NCBI GenBank assembly: GCA_902785755.1
Contig: CACZZO010000006.1
Coordinates: 83,433 to 147,432 of the forward strand
DNA from: an uncultured Bacteroidia bacterium
GTDB lineage: Bacteria > Bacteroidota > Bacteroidia > Bacteroidales > F082
Length of the DNA stretch: 64,000 nucleotides
Reading direction: 5' to 3'
Shown here in pieces: positions 7,133-15,762 of this stretch. The notes below the pieces were generated by a model. It was not told where the DNA came from, made no database searches, and worked only from the letters and a program-made list of their open reading frames with translations. Position 1 is the stretch's first letter. The number at the start of each line of letters is the position of its first letter. Position numbers and translations under genes: made by a program.

Positions 7133-9703
7133 TCATTGTTGCATTTTCGCCATCACTTTCAGCATCTGTTCGCCCAAGCCGATGGTGTAGCCTTGCTTCA
7201 CGAAAACCACTTCGCTGTTGGCGTTGGCAATGATGAAGATGGGACGGCTGTCGTTGTTCAGATTCAGGCTTTCGACGAGGTCGTCGCGGATGGTGCCGTC
7301 GTCTAAGCCGTAGATGATGCCGTCAGGCAACTCACTGAAACTCTTCAACTTGAACTTGTCGTAGTCGGCTTTGTCGCTGAAGATGAAGATGAGCGGCAAG
7401 TTGCTGGCTTCAAATTCTTTGCGGAAGGCAGCGATGTCTTGTATGGCGTGGGTGGTCGGCTCGCTGCCTTGGTCTAAAAGGCCGAGGATGTAGTAACTGT
7501 CCTTGATGAGTTGTTTCGGGTTGTATTCCTCGTCCGTTTCAGGGTCGGTGAAGCGGTTGTTGGAGTAAAAACTCCCGATGACGCTCAAATCAGCATTCGG
7601 CTCGCGCAAAATGAGGTTCACCTTGGTTGTCTCGTCCGCCTTGATGGTGAAGAACTCGCTGTGGGTCAGGGCTGTACCGTCGTCCAAGCGGGTGCCTGCC
7701 GTGAGGATGTAATAGCCTTCGTCCAAAGGCGTGGGACGCTCGAAGGTGGAGAGCGTCATGCCGTCGTCAATGCCGGGATCTTTGGCATCGTAGGCCAAGA
7801 GGCGGAAACTCTTGCCGTCAAACTTCTTGATGCTGAAGTGCGTGTAGTATTTCGGGTCGGCGACGGATGCGATGGGGCGGTATTGGATGTCCAAATAACC
7901 GATAGCTGTTTTGGCGGGTTCGGCAGCCTCGAAATCGACGTTATTCCATTGTTTGTCAAAGTATTGCATGTTGCCGTTCACGGGGTTGATCTGTGCCGCG
8001 ATGCCCAAACTCCGCGCCATGCTGACGAAGAAGATGTTGCGCGAATGGCGGTCGGCCTTGCGGGCTTTCAGCACGCCCAAAGGCGAGATGGGATAACGCT
8101 GCGGATTCAGGTTGTCGCCGGTTTGGATGTTTTTCTTCACCCAATCGACCAACAGTGCGGGGGAGTCGTGAAATTGTTGCCTTTCCGTTTCGGGGAAAAA
8201 CTCGGTGAGGGTTTTGCGGTAAGGTACGAGCATTTCGTTGCTCACACGCGGACTGAGGATGTATTGCGCGTAAAGGTCGGGCGGCATGGAGATAATCGAA
8301 GAAGTGAGGTCGGGTGTGTTGTCGAAATGGTCTTTCAGCACTTCGAGGCTAATGTCGCGTAAGTCCTTGTCGGAGATGTTTTTAAGCAGTTCCACCGCCT
8401 TGATTTCCTGATTCTTGCTTTGGGCGTACTTCACGAAGTCGGCAATGGTTTGGTAGTTGCCCCAAGTCTTTTCGTAGATGCGGCACAGGGTTTTGTTGCC
8501 CGTGTTCATAATCAGTTCTTGCTGGGCTTTCTTGCATTCGGCGATGTAGGCGTTGCGCAACGAGTCCTCGTAGACGAAACGGCGGTCGTTCTCGGCACGC
8601 ATTTCAGCCGTCACTTCAGGCAAGACGCAGGTCGAGGCGGGCGGCACCATGTCAAACTCAAAACTGTCCATCGTGCCTTCCTCGTGGTCGAGGGTGATGG
8701 TAACATTCTCATTTTCACCCGATTTGAAGACTTGGTAGCCAAACTTACCGTCTTTGGCAGCGTAGGCCATCATGCAGCCCATGCCAGCGGTGAGCCAAGT
8801 CTGCCCGTTTTCGTCAGTCGTCTTGGTGACCACGGTGCAAAACTCGGCATAGTTGTAAATCTTGAACTCCACAGGCAAATTGGCTTGCGGCGCTCCGTTC
8901 TCGTCCACGACGGTGAAAGTCGTCTTGGCGGTCTTGCCATAATTATCCACCACGTTGATTTCCGTGTAGTTGTCGCCGCGACTGATGACTTCCTCCGGAC
9001 CATCATAATCGCCGAAGACGCGGGTATGTAACAATAAGGTGCGCGAAGCCGGTTCGTTGAACCAACCCAAGTCGAGCACAGGCTCAGGCTCGCAGGCGCC
9101 GAGGAAATGCCATTGGCCATTGACGTAAGCCTCCACCCAAGCGTGGTTGTCGTCGCAATGTGCCCAGCGTGGGGTATAGACTTGTCTCGCCGGGATGCCC
9201 ACGGTGCGCAAGGCCGTCACCAACAGCGTCGATTCCTCACCGCAGCGGCCCCACGAGGTCTTGATGGTGGCCATCGGGGCGGAGGTGCGGCTGTCGGAGC
9301 CTTTGTAGTTCACGTGTTCGTGGCACCAATGGTTCACTTCGAGAACGGCATCATACAGCGAAAGGTCTTTCACGCGGCCTTTCAGTTCCTCGTAATAGGT
9401 GCTGCGGAAGGCATCCAAATTCTCATTGTTGACGCGCACAGGCACCACGAAATGCTTGAACTCGCGCTCGGGGATGCTGGCACCCCAAGGCATTTCCGCT
9501 TTGGCGCGGAAGGCATAGTTTATGCACTCGCGGTAATAGTCTTCGGTATAGTCCACGCTGTCGCCGAGGGGCATGTAAGCGTAGAGGAATTCGAGGGCTT
9601 CTTTTTCAGTGAATTGCTTGTTTTGTTTTGTTTCTCCAGTTCCCTTGCAGGCAGAAAACAGCAGGGCGGAGAAAGCGACAATAATCAATAAGGTGTTGCG
9701 CAT
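7133..9703 (-). CDS. transglutaminase-domain lipoprotein
   Basis: An 856-residue predicted lipoprotein: hydrophobic signal followed by the lipobox LFSAC with Cys19 as the lipid anchor. A transglutaminase-like core spans about 110-210; the candidate catalytic Cys is in WGRCGEES (Cys154) and the His in DDNHAWVEAYV (His187). The long remainder has beta-rich, carboxypeptidase-regulatory-like parts and a C-terminal thioredoxin-like section (around 740-856, ending GLGEQMLKVMAKMQQ). Relatives occur widely in Bacteroidales and are thought to act on peptides or cell-wall links outside the cytoplasm; the substrate cannot be read from sequence. A -7 box (TAATTTTG, 9726-9733 minus) lies 23 bp upstream of the start. 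It stands alone and is convergent with DUF4143 ATPase 2. Confidence 0.85.
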   Translation of the reverse strand: MRNTLLIIVAFSALLFSACKGTGETKQNKQFTEKEALEFLYAYMPLGDSVDYTEDYYRECINYAFRAKAEMPWGASIPEREFKHFVVPVRVNNENLDAFRSTYYEELKGRVKDLSLYDAVLEVNHWCHEHVNYKGSDSRTSAPMATIKTSWGRCGEESTLLVTALRTVGIPARQVYTPRWAHCDDNHAWVEAYVNGQWHFLGACEPEPVLDLGWFNEPASRTLLLHTRVFGDYDGPEEVISRGDNYTEINVVDNYGKTAKTTFTVVDENGAPQANLPVEFKIYNYAEFCTVVTKTTDENGQTWLTAGMGCMMAYAAKDGKFGYQVFKSGENENVTITLDHEEGTMDSFEFDMVPPASTCVLPEVTAEMRAENDRRFVYEDSLRNAYIAECKKAQQELIMNTGNKTLCRIYEKTWGNYQTIADFVKYAQSKNQEIKAVELLKNISDKDLRDISLEVLKDHFDNTPDLTSSIISMPPDLYAQYILSPRVSNEMLVPYRKTLTEFFPETERQQFHDSPALLVDWVKKNIQTGDNLNPQRYPISPLGVLKARKADRHSRNIFFVSMARSLGIAAQINPVNGNMQYFDKQWNNVDFEAAEPAKTAIGYLDIQYRPIASVADPKYYTHFSIKKFDGKSFRLLAYDAKDPGIDDGMTLSTFERPTPLDEGYYILTAGTRLDDGTALTHSEFFTIKADETTKVNLILREPNADLSVIGSFYSNNRFTDPETDEEYNPKQLIKDSYYILGLLDQGSEPTTHAIQDIAAFRKEFEASNLPLIFIFSDKADYDKFKLKSFSELPDGIIYGLDDGTIRDDLVESLNLNNDSRPIFIIANANSEVVFVKQGYTIGLGEQMLKVMAKMQQ

Positions 9704-9814
9704 GATAGTAAGAGTTTTGTTTCTGCAAAATTAGAAAAATTTCGACATTCAGCTTGCATGTTCCTACTACTTTTTGTCTCGCAAAATGGCTTTTGGAAAA
9801 GTTTTATCGCTTGA

Positions 9815-9848
9815 TTTGCGCCAATTTGCTTACAAATCCCTACCTTTG
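9815..9848 (+). promoter_or_regulatory. promoter of der
   Basis: TTTG at 9815-9818 and TACCTTTG at 9841-9848 are separated by 22 bp, 27 bp before the ATG at 9876. This placement also supports that ATG over the longer reading from 9774, which would run through the promoter. Confidence 0.65.
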
Positions 9849-9875
9849 CAGCCCAAAACTAATACCATCAAAGAC

Positions 9876-11183
9876 ATGTCAAACATTGTAGCAATTGTGG
9901 GAAGACCCAATGTGGGAAAATCGACGCTGTTCAACCGTCTGCTGAAGCAGCGCATGGCCATCGTGGAGGAAACGAGCGGCGTGACGCGCGACCGGCACTA
10001 CGGCAAGAGCGACTGGAATGGAAAGGAATTCACCGTCATCGACACCGGCGGCTATGTGGTGGGGTCGGACGACATCTTTGAAGAAGAGATCCGCAAGCAG
10101 GTTGACTTGGCCATCGAAGAAGCCGACGTCATCATCTTTTTGGTGGATGGTCGCGACGGACTTCACATCTTGGACGAGGAAGTCGCACAGATTCTGCGCC
10201 TGCAAAAGAAACCTGTTTTGTTGGCTGTCAACAAGATAGACGAACCTAACAAGGAAAACCTGATTGGCGAATTCTATAGTTTGGGCTTGGACGAGCCTTG
10301 GCCGATTTCCGCCATGACGGGAACGGGTACAGGCGAACTATTGGACAAAATCTGCGAACTTTTGCCCTCCAACACCACCGATTTCAACACCGACCTGCCA
10401 CGTTTTACCGTGGTAGGTAGGCCCAATGTCGGAAAATCGTCATTGATTAACGCCTTCCTCGGCACGGACCGCCACATCGTGACCGACATTGCCGGCACAA
10501 CCCGCGATGCCAACTACACGCGCTACAATGCCTTCGGTATGGAATTCATGCTCGTTGACACGGCAGGCTTGCGCAAAAAGAGCAAGGTGGAAGAGGACAT
10601 CGAGTTCTACTCCGTGCTGCGTTCCATCCGCGCCATTGAGGACTGCGACGTGGCCATTCTTATGCTTGATGCCACACAAGGTTTCGAGGCCCAAGACATG
10701 AACATCCTGCGCCTCATCGAGCGCAACAAAAAAGGTTTGGTTATGGTCGTCAACAAGTGGGATTTGGTCGAAAAGGATTCCAACACGCACAAGGCATACG
10801 AGGAACTGATTCGTTCACGCACCGCACCTTTCACCGACTATCCCATCATCTTCACCTCGGCCATCAACAAGCAACGTATATATAAGGTGCTGGAGACCGC
10901 CCATAAGGTCTACGAAAACCGCGAGCGTCGCGTGCCCGTGCGCGAGTTGAACGACAAGATGCAGGAAATCATCAATTCCGTGCCATTGCCTACTGCTTCG
11001 CGCGGACGTTTCCTAAAGATCAAGTACATCACCCAACTAAAGAGTATCGCTCCGCAGTTCATCTTCTTCTGCAACCTACCAAAGGACGTAAAGGACAACT
11101 ATAAGCGCTTCTTGGAGAACAAGATACGCGAGACTTGGGACTTCAACGGGGTGCCGATTCAGTTGATATTCAAAGAGAAATAG
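9876..11183 (+). CDS. der: ribosome biogenesis GTPase Der
   Basis: Der (EngA) is an essential double GTPase for 50S subunit maturation. Two G domains in tandem are clear: [11 protein letters not shown] with DTGG and NKID, then [11 protein letters not shown] with DTAG and NKWD. A KH-like domain follows, covering about the last 90 residues. From the ATG at 9876 the protein has 435 residues, the usual length, and begins with the conserved [16 protein letters not shown]. An in-frame ATG at 9774 would add 34 residues not expected in the family. The S4-domain gene follows 140 bp downstream. Confidence 0.96.
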   Translation: MSNIVAIVGRPNVGKSTLFNRLLKQRMAIVEETSGVTRDRHYGKSDWNGKEFTVIDTGGYVVGSDDIFEEEIRKQVDLAIEEADVIIFLVDGRDGLHILDEEVAQILRLQKKPVLLAVNKIDEPNKENLIGEFYSLGLDEPWPISAMTGTGTGELLDKICELLPSNTTDFNTDLPRFTVVGRPNVGKSSLINAFLGTDRHIVTDIAGTTRDANYTRYNAFGMEFMLVDTAGLRKKSKVEEDIEFYSVLRSIRAIEDCDVAILMLDATQGFEAQDMNILRLIERNKKGLVMVVNKWDLVEKDSNTHKAYEELIRSRTAPFTDYPIIFTSAINKQRIYKVLETAHKVYENRERRVPVRELNDKMQEIINSVPLPTASRGRFLKIKYITQLKSIAPQFIFFCNLPKDVKDNYKRFLENKIRETWDFNGVPIQLIFKEK

Positions 11184-11323
11184 TATTATTGGATTGGCCT
11201 GCGGCCAAGAAATCTATCAAAAATCGGAATTAAAATTTTCCGAAATATAACTATATGATTTTCAATAGATTTTTGAATTGATTTTTCAAGATTTCTTGCG
11301 AAGCAATCCCAAAAAACAACAAA

Positions 11324-11713
11324 ATGACCGAAGAAGAAAATATCGTCCGAATAGACAAATGGCTGTGGGCGGCGCGTCTGTTCAAGACGCGCTCGCTGGC
11401 TGCCGATGCCATTAAGGGCGGCAAGGTGAAAATTGACGACAATCCCGTGAAGCCTTCGCGCGAAGTGAAGGTCGGCGATGTCATTCAAGTGCAGATTGAG
11501 CAGTTGCACAAGGTGGTAGAGGTGAAAACGGTCATCAAGAACCGCGTTTCAGCCAAGCAAGTGCCTGAAGTCTATAACGACCTCACTCCCAAGGAGGAAT
11601 ACGAGCGCATCGAGTTCATGCGTGCCTACAAAGCCGAGTGGCGCGACCGTGGTGCAGGCCGCCCGACCAAGAAGGAACGAAGGATGATTGAAAAGCTGAA
11701 GGACGAAATGTGA
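11324..11713 (+). CDS. RNA-binding S4-domain protein (Hsp15/YrfH-like)
   Basis: 129 residues with an S4 RNA-binding domain near the N-terminus (RIDKWLWAARLFKTRSLA, about 9-26, then GGKVKIDDNPVKPSREVKVGD) and a basic tail ending GRPTKKERRMIEKL. It matches the heat-shock protein 15 family, which in Escherichia coli recycles stalled 50S subunits carrying nascent chains. Whether the Bacteroidota proteins do the same is not shown. The 140-bp gap before it holds no recognisable gene. Confidence 0.88.
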   Translation: MTEEENIVRIDKWLWAARLFKTRSLAADAIKGGKVKIDDNPVKPSREVKVGDVIQVQIEQLHKVVEVKTVIKNRVSAKQVPEVYNDLTPKEEYERIEFMRAYKAEWRDRGAGRPTKKERRMIEKLKDEM

Positions 11714-11720
11714 TAACCTA

Positions 11721-11751
11721 TTGCGCATAATAAAGAAAACTTCTATTTTTG
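11721..11751 (+). promoter_or_regulatory. promoter of the HEPN/MNT pair
   Basis: TTG at 11721-11723 and TATTTTTG at 11744-11751, 20 bp apart, ending 31 bp before the HEPN start. A good Bacteroidota -33/-7 pair. Confidence 0.6.
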
Positions 11752-11782
11752 CCACAGAATAAACACAAAAACGATTGAGACG

Positions 11783-12223
11783 ATGGAACAACAGGCAGAC
11801 ATCCGTTGGTTGCAACGCTATTCCAACTTTCACAAGGCTTGTCAAAGACTCGTCGAAGTGACCGAAAGTGGCACAACGATTGACGACTTGTCAGAATTGG
11901 AACAAGAAGGTCTCGTACAACGTTTTGAGTACACCTTTGAATTGTCGTGGAAAGTCATGCAGGACCTGCTTATCTACAAAGGATACGAATTCATGTTGGG
12001 ACCCAACGGCACTTTAAAAATGGCTTTCGAGGATGGCCTCATTTCCGACCATGACGGATGGCGGCAAATGGCAAAATCGCGCAACATGTTGAGTCATGTA
12101 TACGACGAGGAAGAAGCCGATGCCATTGTCAGACTCATTTTCAGCCGTTACGCTCCTTTGTTGAAATTGTTGGACGAGAAATTGGAGCAACTATCACAAA
12201 ACAAAGACTATCAGCAATCATGA
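11783..12223 (+). CDS. HEPN-type nucleotidyltransferase-associated protein (HI0074 family)
   Basis: 146 residues, all-helical, of the family annotated as nucleotidyltransferase substrate-binding protein. The HEPN RNase signature R-x4-H is present as RNMLSH. In characterised HEPN/MNT pairs the HEPN protein is the toxin and the MNT protein inactivates it, often by nucleotidyl transfer. Its stop codon overlaps the start of the MNT gene (ATGA at 12220-12223), so the two are co-translated. By family and context this is a type VII-like toxin-antitoxin pair. No activity is proven here. Confidence 0.85.
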   Translation: MEQQADIRWLQRYSNFHKACQRLVEVTESGTTIDDLSELEQEGLVQRFEYTFELSWKVMQDLLIYKGYEFMLGPNGTLKMAFEDGLISDHDGWRQMAKSRNMLSHVYDEEEADAIVRLIFSRYAPLLKLLDEKLEQLSQNKDYQQS

Positions 12224-12522
12224 AATTCGGACTAAGCGATTCCGTCATCAGCGAACTGCAAGCGGTGTTTCGCCGTCATCCCAACATCGAAAAGGTGTTG
12301 ATTTTCGGCAGTCGCTCCAAAGGCAACTACCGCGAAGGCTCAGACATTGACTTGGCCGCGTTGGGCAAAGGGTTAGACTACAACCAACTGCTCCAAATCC
12401 TGACCGAAATCGACGACTTGGAGTTGCTTTATTCAGTTGATTTGCTTGACTATTACAAGACCATCAACACCCCCATCGGCGACCATATTGACCGTGTGGG
12501 GCAGGTGTTTTATCAAGCGTAA
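12220..12522 (+). CDS. MNT-domain nucleotidyltransferase (antitoxin-like, HI0073 family)
   Basis: A 100-residue minimal nucleotidyltransferase. The signature GSRSKGNYREGSDIDLA carries the GS turn and the two metal-binding Asp residues (D-I-D). The ATG at 12220 overlaps the HEPN stop. A longer reading from 12058 would run through the HEPN gene and lacks the family's N-terminus, so it was not used. It is convergent with the DUF262-HNH gene, 20 bp apart. Confidence 0.88.
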   Translation: MKFGLSDSVISELQAVFRRHPNIEKVLIFGSRSKGNYREGSDIDLAALGKGLDYNQLLQILTEIDDLELLYSVDLLDYYKTINTPIGDHIDRVGQVFYQA

Positions 12523-12542
12523 GAAATCACCCGTCTTTTGCT

Positions 12543-13643
12543 TTATTTCCCGCTCTTCCGCCTGTTGCAGTCGCGGCAGAGCATCTGGCAGTTTGCGGCC
12601 ACCGTGTGACCTCCATCACACCATGGCTTGATGTGGTCGGCTTCCATCTGCTCGATTTCGAAATGATTGCCACAAATAGCGCAGATGCCGTTCTGCCTTT
12701 CGTACACCTCGCGTTTCATATTGTTGTCGAAGGCGCGGATGTCCAAATGACGCTCGTCGCCATCCATCACATACCAATAGATGCCGCTTTTGTTCTTCAA
12801 ATCGCTGTCTTTCATCAATTCGCGCACACGCGCTCGCAACTCGCTCTCCTTATAGGGGTCGTCGCGGTGCTTGTTGTACATCTCGCCCCATTGCACACCC
12901 TTCATCTCCTTGCGTTTCTCCGTGAAGTGCATCTGCACCCATCGGATGACATTCTGGTAATACTGCCACAACTCGTCGCAATCCTCGTCGTAGCGGTGCT
13001 GTATCATATATTCCTTGATGTTGCCCTTCGAAATCCATTTCAGCACCGTTTCCAAATAGGCCTGACGGATGGGCTTGCCGTCCATATAGTCACTTCCGAG
13101 TTGATAAGCCACGCAACCTGTTTTGCTGAAGCGTCGTTTGGCCTGCGTAATCCACGGTCCGTTGTAAATCGCGTTGAGCATTTCTTGGTCGGTGAGGCGT
13201 TCACCAGCAATGTTGATGATTTGGAACCAGTCAATCTGTTCGTCCTCAGTGCCTTCGCAAATGTAAACCTGCAAGGGATAGTCGAGGATGCGCTTCTTGC
13301 CTTCGGCGGAAAGTCCGTCGAAATTGGTCAGCATACCGTCAAAAGTCATCAGATACTCGCCCCAAACGAATTGGCAAATGCTGATGGTGCGTTGTTGTCC
13401 GTCCAAAAGCTCAAAATGGTCGTCGCCCGCCTTCACCCAATACATCACATTGAGCGGGAAGCCTTTCCAAACGGTGTCCATCACGGCGTTGCGTTTCTTC
13501 GCGTCGTAAACAAACTCGCGCTGGTACTTGGGGCGAATGTTGAGCCGACCGCCGTAGCCGACGATGCCTTCTTCGGTCGCGCTGTTGTCGGCGTAGCCTT
13601 CCACCAACTCGCCGATGGTTACTTGTGTCAAATCTATTCTCAT
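12543..13643 (-). CDS. DUF262-HNH nuclease
   Basis: 366 residues. The N-terminal DUF262 (GmrS-type, ParB-like fold) shows PKYQREFVYD and LDGQQRT; the C-terminus is a classic HNH finger with C-x2-C, ADHIKPWCDGG and C-x2-C. Family members are type IV restriction enzymes or other defence nucleases; in DUF262 the DGQQR motif is associated with NTP use. The ATG at 13643 overlaps the TGA of the adenine methylase gene upstream (ATGA), so the two are translationally coupled. Coupling to a cognate-type methylase suggests a restriction-modification or modification-sensing system rather than a lone type IV enzyme. A near-identical tail of a second copy survives at 5648-5698. Confidence 0.87.
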   Translation of the reverse strand: MRIDLTQVTIGELVEGYADNSATEEGIVGYGGRLNIRPKYQREFVYDAKKRNAVMDTVWKGFPLNVMYWVKAGDDHFELLDGQQRTISICQFVWGEYLMTFDGMLTNFDGLSAEGKKRILDYPLQVYICEGTEDEQIDWFQIINIAGERLTDQEMLNAIYNGPWITQAKRRFSKTGCVAYQLGSDYMDGKPIRQAYLETVLKWISKGNIKEYMIQHRYDEDCDELWQYYQNVIRWVQMHFTEKRKEMKGVQWGEMYNKHRDDPYKESELRARVRELMKDSDLKNKSGIYWYVMDGDERHLDIRAFDNNMKREVYERQNGICAICGNHFEIEQMEADHIKPWCDGGHTVAANCQMLCRDCNRRKSGK

Positions 13644-14719
13644 TGTTTTCTGCGGATTAAAAGTTTTGCAAATGTAGATTTTAACTCTCCGTTTACCCAA
13701 ATGGCTCCTCGTCTGTTTAGGTCACTGTATTTAGAAGAGTCTGCTTTGGTGTATTCCTTTATTTTTAATCCATACTCATTGCCTCTATCAGTAATTCCAA
13801 GGATTTCAAATTGTTCAGGATTGTATGAACACATAAATGTAATTGGGACTCCCATTGCCCCATCATAATCACACGGGATGTCAGAAACTTTCCCCACATC
13901 TATTGCATCATAATTATCGTAATAGGGATAATTTTCTGACGTATAATGTTTCCATAAATCAAGTGTTTCGTGTCGTTTATTATGATCAAGATTCGTGAAC
14001 CAACAAATATTGCCGAATTTGGCATATTTATGACCTTCACTTACATAGATATTATCTTTCTCATAGTCCATTGGTACTTCAAATTCTTGACCTCCATACT
14101 TAAAACCTAACCAAATCGAGTTATTCATTAGCAAAGGAAAAATCTCTTTATAAGTCACATTGTTTTGATTTCCAATAATCAAAAACTTCTTCTCATATTT
14201 CATCAACTGCGCCACATACTCGCGAAAAAGGGAAAACGGCGGATTGGTGCATACAATGTCGGCCTGTTTCAGCAATTCCACACATTCAGGGCTGCGGAAA
14301 TCGCCATTGCCCTGCAATCGGGAAAGCACATTTTTGTCGTTTTGCAGTAAGTAGGCTACATCGGCCAAGTTCACGGCACCATCACCGTTGTAGTCTTCCA
14401 CCTCGGTAATCTCCACTTTGTAGGCAATTTTCTTCGGTTCACTTTCCAAAGTGTCGAATTGCAACAGCAGTTCGTTGCCCATCACGGGTGAGCCGTCATA
14501 GCAAGTGGCAATCAGTTTCTTCAAGCCGAGACTGTTGAAATTGAGGGCAAAATACTTGAAGAAATTGCTTTCGTAAGGGTCGTCGCAGTTGCAAAACACC
14601 ACCTTGTCGCGGAAGTGTTCTCGGTAGTGTTTCAGTTCGGCACTGATGTCGTCAATTTGAGTATAGAACTCATCCTGTTTGGCTCTCATGGCCGCATTGA
14701 GGCTTTTGTTTCCTGCCAT
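13640..14719 (-). CDS. EcoRI-family adenine-specific DNA methyltransferase
   Basis: 359 residues matching the EcoRI modification methylase family: a conserved region with CDDPYESNFFKYF near 45-57 and the catalytic NPPF motif at 159-162, followed by the IIGNQNNVTYKEIFP segment. It would methylate the exocyclic amine of adenine in a specific site not predictable here. Residues about 109-125 form an EF-hand/dockerin-like loop (D-Y-N-G-D-G-x-V-N-x-x-D) just before the NPPF part. The start lies 4 bp from a 9-bp inverted repeat (14724-14752). The gene is coupled by ATGA overlap to DUF262-HNH downstream. Confidence 0.85.
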   Translation of the reverse strand: MAGNKSLNAAMRAKQDEFYTQIDDISAELKHYREHFRDKVVFCNCDDPYESNFFKYFALNFNSLGLKKLIATCYDGSPVMGNELLLQFDTLESEPKKIAYKVEITEVEDYNGDGAVNLADVAYLLQNDKNVLSRLQGNGDFRSPECVELLKQADIVCTNPPFSLFREYVAQLMKYEKKFLIIGNQNNVTYKEIFPLLMNNSIWLGFKYGGQEFEVPMDYEKDNIYVSEGHKYAKFGNICWFTNLDHNKRHETLDLWKHYTSENYPYYDNYDAIDVGKVSDIPCDYDGAMGVPITFMCSYNPEQFEILGITDRGNEYGLKIKEYTKADSSKYSDLNRRGAIWVNGELKSTFAKLLIRRKQ

Positions 14720-14723
14720 ATTG

Positions 14724-14752
14724 GATTGATAGTTGGAGCACTGCTATCAATC
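14724..14752 (-). promoter_or_regulatory. hairpin at the start codon of the methylase gene
   Basis: GATTGATAG (14724-14732) and CTATCAATC (14744-14752) are perfect 9-bp inverted repeats around an 11-nt centre, 4 bp upstream of the methylase ATG. In mRNA this would occupy the ribosome landing site; as DNA it could be an operator. Confidence 0.6.
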
Positions 14753-14796
14753 GGCGCGGCGACAAAAAGCGTGAGCCTCTTATCGCGTACCAAGGC

Positions 14797-14940
14797 AACC
14801 CGGCAAGGAGACCTTTTCAACCCTTAAGAAGCCCACAATTTGTGAGCACTGTACTATTAGGGTTGAAAATCTCCGTTTGCAACGGAAACCTCACTATCAT
14901 TATCGGTGTCTTATCTCCAAAATAACTTTGCCGGGTTTTT
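14797..14940. ncRNA. candidate structured RNA or leader element between methylase and protease operons
   Basis: Nested perfect inverted repeats. The outer stem is AACCCGGCAA (14797-14806) with TTGCCGGGTT (14928-14937). The inner stem is GGAGA plus TTTTCAACCCT (14807-14811, 14814-14824) with AGGGTTGAAAA plus TCTCC (14859-14874), with a small apical hairpin at 14831-14847. A separate small hairpin CCGTT-TGC-AACGG sits at 14873-14885. On the plus strand the outer stem is followed by five T, like a terminated small RNA. On the minus strand the apical hairpin pairs better (a G-U wobble in place of a C-A mismatch), and the element would be the leader of the methylase mRNA. No known RNA family was recognised. 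Confidence 0.5.
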
Positions 14941-15165
14941 CGGTCGACGCGAAATAATAGTAATGCTTTGGTTTATAATATGTTACTTTTTACTCTTTTC
15001 TGTTTTCAATAGTTTTTGACATTCAAGGACAGCAACAAGTGCTATCTGATTATAATATGTCTTTTGAGTTTATTTTTTGTTCGATTGTTTTGGTTCAACT
15101 ATTATCGTTTGCTTTCAATCTGCAAATATAAACATTTTGAGAATTATGCTATCTTTTCGAGGAAA
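14941..15165. other. gene-poor AT-rich gap
   Basis: The rest of the 446-bp gap between the methylase and the hypothetical gene at 15166. It is AT-rich and without a credible reading frame. A possible minus-strand -7 box TATATTTG (15123-15130) could serve the methylase and would give a leader of about 400 nt. Confidence 0.5.
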
Positions 15166-15762
15166 TCATCTTGCTCGCAGTTTTTCTTGGAGGCCAACTC
15201 TTTCTTCCTCAGAAATGGCATGTTGCAACCGAAATACATGGGTCGGAGGAATATGGATGTGGTCGTCAGGATTATCTGAAATTGGCAGGATGAGATAACT
15301 ATCGTCCATGGCATCAAGCACTGGAAAATGGTCTTCTGGTGTAGGCGGCAATGCTGCGATAATCCCTATAACAATCCTTTTATAACACAAGGCTTCAACA
15401 ATATCCCCAACCTTGAAATGAATGTCTTCTTTGTTTCGTCCATGGAAATCATTGGCAAGATTGTAGTCTTGCAAACACGCTTCAAGAAAGTTTCCTGACG
15501 GGTTGTATGACCTGACACTTAACCAGTCCACATCGCCAAGGTTGCCATCAACGGAAATCTCTTTCACCAAATAAGCGTAGATTTCTTCAGGGAAATAGGT
15601 TTCCGAAGCGTTTCGCTTCATTGCAGCAATTGCCTTTTCAAGAGATGAAAAATGCCCTCGAACAACAGAGATTGCTTCAAAATCTCTTGATGCTTCTGCA
15701 AAGGTGCCATCGCATCGGATTTCATCAAGTCGGAAAATGGAGGTGGTCATATTGCTTTTCAT
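15166..15762 (-). CDS. hypothetical protein in SDH-protease operon
   Basis: 198 residues, soluble, no signal peptide, no family recognised. The sequence ends in a charged helix (EEERVGLQEKLRAR) and contains a beta-rich middle (VGDIVEALCYKRIVIGIIA). Its start overlaps the stop of the ClpP-fold protease gene upstream by 4 bp, so the two are co-translated and probably work together. It could be a substrate adaptor, inhibitor or target. Confidence 0.7.
   Translation of the reverse strand: MKSNMTTSIFRLDEIRCDGTFAEASRDFEAISVVRGHFSSLEKAIAAMKRNASETYFPEEIYAYLVKEISVDGNLGDVDWLSVRSYNPSGNFLEACLQDYNLANDFHGRNKEDIHFKVGDIVEALCYKRIVIGIIAALPPTPEDHFPVLDAMDDSYLILPISDNPDDHIHIPPTHVFRLQHAISEEERVGLQEKLRAR

Noticed and set aside
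9774..9875. 34-residue N-terminal extension of Der
   Set aside because: It would be translated from within the promoter and is absent from the family.
12058..12219. Longer start for the MNT protein
   Set aside because: It reads through the HEPN gene in another frame; the ATGA overlap gives a better start.
14797..14940. Retron or group II intron RNA
   Set aside because: No reverse transcriptase gene nearby and no recognisable intron domain V or msr/msd layout; kept only as an unclassified structured element.
15016..15298. Two plus-strand frames in the AT-rich gap before the 198-residue gene
   Set aside because: No domains, and they run into the opposite coding sequence.
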